Of a stretch of DNA of 36,337 nt, positions 30,186 through 36,337 are shown piece by piece. This DNA comes from Aliitabrizicola sp031425325. GTDB lineage: Bacteria > Pseudomonadota > Alphaproteobacteria > Rhodobacterales > Rhodobacteraceae. The position numbers and the translations under genes were made by a program. Where the stretch lies: positions 1 to 36,337 of the forward strand of contig JANPJD010000007.1 of the NCBI GenBank assembly GCA_031425325.1. The letters are read 5' to 3'. The notes below the pieces were generated by a model. The model was given only the letters and a program-made list of their open reading frames with translations, searched no databases and was not told where the DNA came from. The first letter of the stretch is position 1. Every line of letters begins with the position of its first letter.

Positions 30186-32837
30186 CTAGGCAGGTCTGCG
30201 GGCTGCGGCTTGGCCGCGAAGAGCCATGGTCGCGCGTTCGGCGACCTGGAGCGAGAAGTCCGAGATGTTGGCTTCACCAATATCTTCGCCGTTCCATTGA
30301 GCGGGAGCCGGTTCGAACCCGTGAACCTCCGCAAGATCCGCCAAGTAATCGGCATCATGCAGCGGCAGCTTTGACCCGATACTGAAGTCGCGTTCATTTC
30401 CCGCCAGTGACAGCAACAACGTTTCGCCCAGGCAGCCCCAGCAAAGGTTCTTGGGCAGCGTCTGGAATGGCCCGAGGTTGATCTCGAAGGGCGGCTTGAT
30501 CAGGCCCCCGTCGAACGCGAGCACCCCGCCCGAGAGCGCATTCGTCTGGGACACATTCCTGGGCCGGGACACATCGCAAACCAAGGTGCCGGGACGAAGC
30601 TGATCCGCGTGTATCAGCGTAAGGTCGGAACTAGTTGCGACCAGCACGATGTCGGCATCGGACAAGGCCTCATTCAACGGCACATTCCAGGCGAGGGAAC
30701 ACGGAGTCCCTTGTCCAAGCGAGACCGTCCGGAAGCGGTCGGCCAGGCCTTTGTTTCCACCTACCCAAAGGTTTTTCCCTGCAGATGAAACGGATTGATG
30801 CATCGCGCCGGGCATCATCGGGACAGAGCTGGTATCGGCGAGCATCTGGACGACCTCGTCGGCGACGTTTGAAATCAGCCGAGGGGAGAACGGATTTGCA
30901 GAATTTCCGACCAGCGTCAGTCGTCCCGCGACTCGCGCCAGCATCAAGGCAGAGAGGCGTCCGATTGCTCCGGAGGCACCGACTATGACGACATGAGCTG
31001 TGCTCATGTTGATCCCGCTTTGGCGCGCGATGGACTGAATGGTTTTCACAGCAGATATGGTCGTAAGCGTATTGCCGCTCGTGATGGGAACGCCTCGACC
31101 GGTAACTGCCTCCCCACCGCGCGTCACGATGGAGGTGAACGCACCCAGGCCCACTCTGGATGCGCCCTCGTTCTGTGCAAGGCCGACAGCCTGCCGGATC
31201 ATCTGCGCGGCTGCTTTGCGCCCCGCGGTCTGCATATCCTTGGGAAGCATCGGAACCGAGACGATCCATCCCTCCGCTGTCGCGCCGGACTTCGATTGGA
31301 CGGTAGGGATTTGCCGCGCAAGGCCAGGACCGAATTGCTTGACCCATTCACACCAGTTCGAAAGCTCTTCGGGTTCAAACCTGCGGAACGATGGGTCTGA
31401 CCGGAAGATATCTTCCTCCTCGGTATAGTGGATCAGAAAGGCAAACCGACCGGGCACCGGGGCAGTCGCTCGCGCAGGGCCATCCTCACGCTCGGCGTCG
31501 GAATGCTGATCGGCCATCGAGGCGTGCTTGCCTGTTACATGATGTCTGACAAGTTGACGAACATTGTTTGACGCCAGGACCTTGCAGAGATCCTCCAGCG
31601 CTTCGACAGCCCGGTCGATCTCATGCTGCTTGACCGTGAGTGGGGGCTGCAGGCGGATCACATGGCTCGCATTGAAAAGCGGGGCAGTGACAAGACCATG
31701 CGTATTGAGCAGATACGAGCTTATCAAAGGAGCTACGCCTCCATTGATGCTGGCAAAGGCCATGAGGGCGGATTCGAACCGATCATCATATCGATGGAAC
31801 TCCAGCCCCAGCATATACCCTCGTCCCCGGACATCTCGGATGACGGTTGGATAGGTGGCCTGCAACGACTCGAGCCGTGTCCGAAGGTAGGCGCCGTGTT
31901 CGGCAACACCGCGAATGAGCGCCTGATCGTCCTTCAGCAGAAGGTCGATCGTCGCAAGCCCCGCTCGGCAAGCCAAGGCATTGCCGGCGAAGGTCGAGCT
32001 ATGCAGCCGGCCAAAGCGGTCGTCCCATGCCGATGGTCGCACGACGCAAGCGCCGATCGGCATCAGTCCACCTCCCAGAGCTTTGGAAAGCAGCAGCATG
32101 TCCGGGACCTCGCTGCCGTCGGAACAGGCGAACAACGATCCTGTCCGTCCCAGGCCAGTCTGGATTTCGTCCAGGATCGACAGGATGCCGAACTCGCGGC
32201 AGATGGCGATGGCACCATCGATGTAGCCCTCTGGCGGACAGATGACGCCGCCCTCTCCCTGGATGGGCTCGACGATGAATGCTGCGATGCGTTCGTGCCT
32301 GGCTTGGAACGCGGCGCGCAGTGCACCGAGATCGCCATAGGGAAGATACCGGAACCCCTGAACCGGCGCGCCGAACCCGTCCTGGTAGATGGATCTGCCA
32401 GTGGCAGAGAGTGCGCCAAGTGTCTTGCCATGGAAGCCATTGACGGCAGAAAGTATTTCGCTGCGACCTGTCCGCATGCGCGCAAGCTTGATGGCCGCCT
32501 CGACAGTCTCGGCACCACTGTTGGTGAATGTCGTGATCGACAGATCTCCTGGCGAGATCTCGGCGAGCCGATCGGCTAGACGCTCGGCATCGGGCGATCG
32601 CAGCGGCTGGACCATGAGCGGCACCTGCTCGGTTTGTGCCGCCATCAGTGCTGTCCAGATTTCGGGCGGGTTATGGCCAAACGGAAGAGCGCCATACTGG
32701 GACAAGAAGTCGAGATACTCTCGACCTTCCGCGTCCCGCAGCGTGCATCCCGAGCCGCTTGTCATCTGGGCATCGAGAGAGAACATGCGAAGTTGTTCCC
32801 GGCGTGCCGGGTTGAGCGAATGGTGACGAAGGTTCAT
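30186..32837 (-). CDS. Fusion of class-III aminotransferase and acyl-ACP-reductase-like domain
   Basis: An 883-residue cytoplasmic protein of two enzymes. Residues 1-430 are a class-III PLP aminotransferase: TNSGAETVEAAIKLAR (phosphate cup, 105-120), GFHGKTLGALSATG, EPIQGEGGV, D223 in ILDEIQTGLGRTG, the PLP lysine K252 in LLLSKALGGG and HSSTFAGNALA. A hydrophilic linker (435-462) follows. Residues 463-883 resemble cyanobacterial acyl-ACP reductase: VGLGAFTSIVTRGG, TSGNTLTT, the Rossmann motif VVIVGASGAIGRL (616-628), DVSRPRNV and GGVLAFDGGLI. C802 in WGCLGETLLLSL lies where the reductase acyl-cysteine (ACFAEAILLEF) sits. An acyl thioester could thus become an aldehyde, then an amine. ATG 32837 has GAGGTG 6 bp upstream. 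It is a single gene, of somewhat lower GC than the housekeeping genes. Substrate unknown. Confidence 0.88.
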   Translation of the reverse strand: MNLRHHSLNPARREQLRMFSLDAQMTSGSGCTLRDAEGREYLDFLSQYGALPFGHNPPEIWTALMAAQTEQVPLMVQPLRSPDAERLADRLAEISPGDLSITTFTNSGAETVEAAIKLARMRTGRSEILSAVNGFHGKTLGALSATGRSIYQDGFGAPVQGFRYLPYGDLGALRAAFQARHERIAAFIVEPIQGEGGVICPPEGYIDGAIAICREFGILSILDEIQTGLGRTGSLFACSDGSEVPDMLLLSKALGGGLMPIGACVVRPSAWDDRFGRLHSSTFAGNALACRAGLATIDLLLKDDQALIRGVAEHGAYLRTRLESLQATYPTVIRDVRGRGYMLGLEFHRYDDRFESALMAFASINGGVAPLISSYLLNTHGLVTAPLFNASHVIRLQPPLTVKQHEIDRAVEALEDLCKVLASNNVRQLVRHHVTGKHASMADQHSDAEREDGPARATAPVPGRFAFLIHYTEEEDIFRSDPSFRRFEPEELSNWCEWVKQFGPGLARQIPTVQSKSGATAEGWIVSVPMLPKDMQTAGRKAAAQMIRQAVGLAQNEGASRVGLGAFTSIVTRGGEAVTGRGVPITSGNTLTTISAVKTIQSIARQSGINMSTAHVVIVGASGAIGRLSALMLARVAGRLTLVGNSANPFSPRLISNVADEVVQMLADTSSVPMMPGAMHQSVSSAGKNLWVGGNKGLADRFRTVSLGQGTPCSLAWNVPLNEALSDADIVLVATSSDLTLIHADQLRPGTLVCDVSRPRNVSQTNALSGGVLAFDGGLIKPPFEINLGPFQTLPKNLCWGCLGETLLLSLAGNERDFSIGSKLPLHDADYLADLAEVHGFEPAPAQWNGEDIGEANISDFSLQVAERATMALRGQAAARRPA

Positions 32838-33396
32838 GCAAACCACCTCTGTGGCTGTCGCCTAGCGAGGCGCAGCGCCGGTTTCAGTGCAGTCAACCAG
32901 GAAACTTGGATACACTTCGGAACGGACGCACGCGTTGTGCGTTCTTCACCTTAGCCATGGTCCATACCGATGCTTGGACGCAATGGCTTCGGTCAGCATC
33001 GAGAGCGCGTGGGCAACTTCCTGCTGCGCGTCACATTCAAAACTTCAAACTATGGCAACAATGCGCCTAGCACGCCCGGTGGGCGATTTTTTCTCGGGTC
33101 AGTGCTGGTTGTTTGCTTCGGGGGACAGTCCCCATCGGAACGCCCGGTCGCAGAAGCGCACCGAGCAAGATTTCCCCACCTCTCTACGGCCTACGGCCTG
33201 AGTGGGTATCCCCGCGTGTCAGACCCACGGGCACTTTCGAGATCGCGACTGAGGCTTGGACCGAGGCGAACTTCTGCATTCTTCGCATGCTGTGGCGAGG
33301 CCCTTTGCGCGCCGCCGGTGATGAGGACGTTGTGGACTCCCATGCGGAATGCGCCGAGTGCGTCGAAGCCACTTCCTGCCCCCTCGTGTCCAGGGC
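32838..33396. other. Geneless stretch upstream of the fusion gene
   Basis: About 560 bp between two minus-strand genes. It must hold the fusion gene promoter, though no good -35/-10 pair is seen. An imperfect inverted repeat (ACGCAC-GCGTT-GTGCGT, 32929-32945) lies about 95 bp before the start codon. Open frames here lack conserved motifs apart from the possible transposase remnant listed separately. Composition is uneven, with AT-rich patches near 33040-33110, suggesting a junction. Confidence 0.5.
33230..33372 (-). pseudogene. Possible remnant of an IS6-like transposase C-terminus
   Basis: On the minus strand a short frame reads ARKGPRHSMRRMQKFASVQA followed by SVAIS. From memory this resembles the (R)RMQKFxSVxASV segment near the C-terminus of IS6-type transposases. 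The frame then loses similarity, and no catalytic DDE part or terminal inverted repeats are seen. If correct it is a degraded fragment of about 40 codons. The identification rests on a short motif only. Confidence 0.3.
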
Positions 33397-34398
33397 TCAG
33401 GCGGCGGCCACGGTCGTTGCCCGGTCAGGCTCGCCCTTGGCGAAGCTGGCTGCGTTCGCAAGGGTGGTCTCGGCAATGTCGGTCAGTGCTTCCTGCGTGA
33501 GCCACGCTGTATGAGGCGTAACAAGGCAGTTCTTGTAAGTGGTTAGCAGCTGTAGCGTGTCGTCCTGAACGATTTCTCCGGCAAGGTTCTCAAAGTAGAT
33601 GCCCGCCTCGTCCTCATAGACGTCAATGCCGACATAGTAGATCGTCTCTAGGTCCTTCAGCGCCTGAAGGATTGCCTTCGTGTCCACAAGGGCGCCGCGC
33701 CCCGTGTTGACCAGCACCGAGCCGTGCTTGAACAGCTTGACCGATCGCGGATTGATCATGTGGCGCGTGTCGTCGGTCAGCGGCGCGGTAAGGATCACGA
33801 TGTCCGACGAGGCGAACAGGGCGTCCCGGCTGACGTATTCCATTCCCAGCGCGCGGCACTGCTCGTTCGGATAGGGGTCCGATCCCAGAAGGTGACAGCC
33901 GAAGCCCTTGAGGATTCTCGCTGTGGCGAGCCCGATCTTGCCGGTGCCTACGATGCCAGCCGTCCGACCGGAAAGCGTGAACCCTACCAGATGGTCCATC
34001 GAGAAGTTGCCGTTACGAACCCGGTTGTACTGGTGATGGATATTGCGAACGAGCGACAGGATCATGCCCACCGTGGCCTCGGCGATCGATTCAGGCGAAT
34101 AGGCCGGCACGCGCATCACGGTCATGCCGTGCGCGTGGGCGGCGTCGAGATCCACCTGATTGTATCCCGCCGACCGGCAGAGAATCAGCCGGACCCCTCC
34201 ACTGGCAAGCGTCCTGATGGCCGCCGCGTCGCAGACGTCATTGACGAAGATGCAGATCGCGTCGAAGCCCGCCGCCATCGCTGCTGTCCGCGCGTTTAGC
34301 GGCTCGGGAAAGTACTCGATCTCGAACCGATGCTCGAGGTTGGCCGCCTCGAATTGCGGTTTCTCGTAGTCCTTGGCATAAAACATCGCGATCTTCAT
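33397..34398 (-). CDS. ldhA: D-lactate dehydrogenase-like 2-hydroxyacid dehydrogenase
   Basis: A 333-residue cytoplasmic NAD-dependent enzyme, close in length to E. coli LdhA (329), reducing pyruvate to D-lactate. The N-terminus MKIAMFYAKDYEKPQFEAAN and RLILCRSAGYNQVDLDAA are LdhA-like. The Rossmann motif is GIVGTGKIGLATARILKGFG. The catalytic Arg is in NTGRGALVD, the Glu near DVYEDEAGIYF and the His in VTPHTAWLT. The YEDEAGIYFEN loop distinguishes LdhA from 3-phosphoglycerate or formate dehydrogenases. ATG 34398 has AGGAG 7 bp upstream; the ATG nine codons earlier is less likely. It follows the TRIC channel gene by 23 bp on the same strand, suggesting an operon. Confidence 0.92.
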   Translation of the reverse strand: MKIAMFYAKDYEKPQFEAANLEHRFEIEYFPEPLNARTAAMAAGFDAICIFVNDVCDAAAIRTLASGGVRLILCRSAGYNQVDLDAAHAHGMTVMRVPAYSPESIAEATVGMILSLVRNIHHQYNRVRNGNFSMDHLVGFTLSGRTAGIVGTGKIGLATARILKGFGCHLLGSDPYPNEQCRALGMEYVSRDALFASSDIVILTAPLTDDTRHMINPRSVKLFKHGSVLVNTGRGALVDTKAILQALKDLETIYYVGIDVYEDEAGIYFENLAGEIVQDDTLQLLTTYKNCLVTPHTAWLTQEALTDIAETTLANAASFAKGEPDRATTVAAA

Positions 34399-34421
34399 GG
34401 TTTGCTCCTGTGAGAGGGGGG

Positions 34422-35087
34422 TCACGCCTTGGCGGCGTGCACGCGGTAGACGATCGCGCCCCGGAGCGCTCCGATCGCGATGAAGCCGACGAGAAGGACC
34501 CAGGGCTGGGGGACACCGGCAATCCCGAGGCCCACGGCCGCAGCGGAGCCGAGGAAGGCGGCCTCGATAGTTCCGACACCGGGCTTCAGCGCGCCCGGGA
34601 ATTCACCGATCAGGACGTCTCGGATAACGCTGCCGAAGGCGACGGTCATGGCGCCGAAAAAGGAGGCGAGGATCCAAGTCTGCAGGGTCGGGAGCCAGCC
34701 CTCTCCCGCCGTCGTTGAAAGGATCGCGTAGGCCTTCACAGCCCCGAGCGTTCCGAGCGACGCGAAGGCGATCACTTCCGCCGTCTCCTTGAGGAGCACG
34801 TCGCGCCGATCAAGTACTGCTCGGATCAACGCAGTATGGCAGTATCCGACAGCGAGCACGAAAATCGCCACGATATAGAAGGGATGGACCACCCAGAAGA
34901 ATGGCTGGGCGGACGGACCGAGCAGGATGTCCCGCAGCGTACCGCCGCCGAGTGCGGTGGCGGCGGCCACCACAAAAATCCCCATGGTGGACAGGGGCTT
35001 TGCCCTGCCGGCCATGATCGCGTTCACGGCAAATGAGATTATCCCAATCATTTCGATCAGGACGAGCAGGCTCGGTCCGGTCCGCAT
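34422..35087 (-). CDS. TRIC-family (UPF0126) cation channel protein
   Basis: A 221-residue inner-membrane protein with about seven transmembrane segments arranged as two three-helix repeats plus one. Both glycine/RD repeat motifs are visible: ATALGGGTLRDILLG near residue 45-60 and AFGSVIRDVLIGEFPG near 130-150, the second with FGS where GGG is usual. The family (YadS/YicG; bacterial trimeric intracellular cation channels) conducts K+ and possibly other small cations. It lies between the hdhA-like and ldhA-like genes, all on the minus strand with short gaps, so they may be co-transcribed. A transport link to lactate metabolism is not established. Confidence 0.9.
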   Translation of the reverse strand: MRTGPSLLVLIEMIGIISFAVNAIMAGRAKPLSTMGIFVVAAATALGGGTLRDILLGPSAQPFFWVVHPFYIVAIFVLAVGYCHTALIRAVLDRRDVLLKETAEVIAFASLGTLGAVKAYAILSTTAGEGWLPTLQTWILASFFGAMTVAFGSVIRDVLIGEFPGALKPGVGTIEAAFLGSAAAVGLGIAGVPQPWVLLVGFIAIGALRGAIVYRVHAAKA

Positions 35088-35127
35088 GGCTGTACCTCGG
35101 GAAGGGTGAGAGATCTGGCGGGGCGCG

Positions 35128-35895
35128 TCAGTGGAGTTCCTGCACGCCGCCGCCCGACACCGTCAGGACCTGTCCGCTTATCCAGGAGGCCGCGGGCGAG
35201 CAGAGGAAGAGCGCTGCATGGGCGATGTCCTCAGCCTCTCCGAGCCGACCGAGCGGGGTGTGCTTCAGCATCGCCTTCTCGATGTCGGGCGTGAGGACCG
35301 AGGCAAGCGCGTCGGTCCTGATGGCACCGGGGGCGATGGCATTGACACGGATGCCCATGGTGCCGAGGTCAAAGGCCAAGTTGCGCGTCAGGTGGCTCAC
35401 CGCGGCCTTGGACGAGGCATAGGAGGCCATGTTGGGATTTGCGTTGTCGCCGGCCATTGACGAGATGTTGAGCACCGCGCCGTTGTCCGCCGCCGCCAGA
35501 TGCGACGCCGCGAGCTGGGTCAGCCGGAACAATGAGAAGACGTTGATCTCGTAGGCCCAGCGGAAGTCGTCCATCGACATGTCGAAGGGTTTCGGGCCGC
35601 CGCCGCCAGCGTTGTTGACGACGATCGAGAGCTTGCCGAACCGAACGAGCGCGGTCTTCACCACCGCCTCGAGATCGGCCTCCTTGGTGACGTTGCAGGC
35701 AAGCCCGACCGCCTCCCCACCCGAGCGCGTGATCTCGACCGCGACGGCTTCGGCCCGCTCGGGCTTCAGGTCGCTGACGACGACAGCCGCCCCGGCGCCC
35801 GCGAACAGGTGCGCGATGCTGCGGCCGATGCCGGCGCCGGCGCCGGTAACCACGGCAACCTGCCCGTCAAGTCGGAACCTCTCCGGATCGTACAT
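35128..35895 (-). CDS. hdhA: Short-chain dehydrogenase, 7-alpha-hydroxysteroid dehydrogenase type
   Basis: A 255-residue cytoplasmic SDR with NAD-binding VTGAGAGIGRSIAHLFAGAG, the acidic D in VVVSDLKPERA (NAD preference), NNAGGGGPKPFDM, the catalytic Ser in LNISSMAG and the YASSKAA motif (Tyr-xxx-Lys). From memory it follows E. coli HdhA closely along its whole length, including KPFDMxMxDFRxAYExNVFS, SYASSKAAxSHLxRNxAFDL and the C-terminus SGQVLTVSGGGVQELH. HdhA oxidises 7-alpha-hydroxyl groups of bile acids; in a bacterium of this type the natural substrate may be another hydroxylated steroid or alcohol. GGAG lies 8 bp before ATG 35895. It is first in a likely operon with the TRIC and ldhA-like genes. 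Confidence 0.88.
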   Translation of the reverse strand: MYDPERFRLDGQVAVVTGAGAGIGRSIAHLFAGAGAAVVVSDLKPERAEAVAVEITRSGGEAVGLACNVTKEADLEAVVKTALVRFGKLSIVVNNAGGGGPKPFDMSMDDFRWAYEINVFSLFRLTQLAASHLAAADNGAVLNISSMAGDNANPNMASYASSKAAVSHLTRNLAFDLGTMGIRVNAIAPGAIRTDALASVLTPDIEKAMLKHTPLGRLGEAEDIAHAALFLCSPAASWISGQVLTVSGGGVQELH

Positions 35896-36337
35896 CGTCG
35901 TCTCCAAGCTGGAACTGCCTGACGAGAGATACTGCCGCGGACGCCTCAGCAAGAAGGCGGCACCTGCTCACATTGGGCGCCCACTTGCGGCACAGGATCG
36001 CGCTGCAGCACCAGACGACCGGGCGACACTTCGGATTGCTTGGCGTCGAGATCGACACGACCCGTGTGGACGGGGGCACCGGCGGGTTCTGAGAAGGGGT
36101 CGTCGCGCCGTGCTTGTGGATCTGGAGGGATTGCCGCGACCGGGCGCCGTCGTCCCCGGACCATCCGGATCACGCCGCCTCACGTCGTCCTGCGGTAAAA
36201 GGCGCCTTTCCGGATCGCGCAGGTTGCCCGCGCGCCGACGGGCGGCCTGTGATAGGCTTACCCGAAACGACGTCGGCCCATGACCCCGGGCGTTGAAGAT
36301 GAGGCCGCCCGGATGCAAGCGCAGCCCAAAAGCAAGG
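35896..36337. other. Window end without a recognised gene
   Basis: About 440 bp upstream of the hdhA-like gene. A minus-strand frame (about 35946-36173) reads FSEPAGAPVHTGRVDLDAKQ and onward with G/C-rich third positions and a stop before the hdhA-like gene, but it is short, overlaps another open frame and is not recognised. The promoter of the hdhA operon should be here; none is clear. No RNA gene or repeat is seen. Confidence 0.4.

Noticed and set aside
32970..33500. + strand open frame of 176 codons upstream of the fusion gene
   Set aside because: No ribosome site or domain; it overlaps the ldhA-like gene antisense and its composition is Arg/Pro/Ser-rich like other shadow frames.
1..36337. 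CRISPR arrays, toxin-antitoxin pairs, phage genes or defence islands
   Set aside because: No regularly spaced repeats, cas genes, integrase, phage structural genes or recognisable defence operons were found on either strand.

Overview
The window is a GC-rich chromosomal segment whose gene content and codon use point to an alphaproteobacterium of the Rhodobacteraceae (Rhodobacterales). The signs are the neighbourhood hisD – UPF0262 – low-molecular-weight phosphatase, a small basic protein directly ahead of murA with a DUF2948 gene behind it, a VPLPA-CTERM sorting signal, and a GC-rich intergenic element of the kind scattered through these genomes. No rRNA, CRISPR array, prophage or complete insertion sequence is visible.

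Layout. 1-3445 (-): pyruvate carboxylase, missing only a few C-terminal codons. 3538-3612 (-): tRNA-Thr(GGT). 3725-8741: mostly + strand housekeeping block (small basic protein, murA, DUF2948, hisD, UPF0262, low-Mr tyrosine phosphatase), interrupted at 7147-7638 by an AT-richer, reverse-strand secreted nuclease. 8763-10151: phosphomannomutase. 10292-12454: exported phytase-like/beta-propeller protein with a good Pho-box match upstream. 12949-19324: a DctB/DctD-type two-component system followed by a complete tripartite tricarboxylate transporter (tctC-tctB-tctA). 19351-21113 (-): lipid kinase overlapping a metallophosphoesterase. 21377-23131 (+): KefB/C-type antiporter. 23159-25290 (-): an overlapping pair, a membrane coiled-coil protein and a ClpP-fold periplasmic protease-like protein. 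25566-26381 (-): FkbM methyltransferase. 26532-28436 (-): P1B-type metal ATPase, divergent from a DksA/TraR zinc-finger protein (28796-29113). 29447-30115 (+): VPLPA-CTERM surface protein. 30186-32837 (-): an 883-residue fusion of a class-III aminotransferase with an acyl-ACP-reductase-like domain. 33397-35895 (-): D-lactate dehydrogenase-like, TRIC channel and 7-alpha-hydroxysteroid dehydrogenase-like genes.

How the parts work together. The sensor kinase and regulator probably control uptake of a carboxylate by the adjacent TctCBA transporter, and imported C4/C6 acids would feed the same anaplerotic node as pyruvate carboxylase. The phytase-like gene is probably phosphate-regulated. The protease-like and coiled-coil proteins are translationally coupled and probably act together at the inner membrane.

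The most novel item is the aminotransferase-reductase fusion. Its two halves could reduce an acyl thioester to an aldehyde and transaminate it to a primary amine within one polypeptide. It stands alone, with no synthetase, carrier protein or exporter beside it, in a patchier region of somewhat lower GC that also holds a possible transposase remnant and the longest geneless stretches. All functions are inferred from sequence motifs read by eye; no database search was run.
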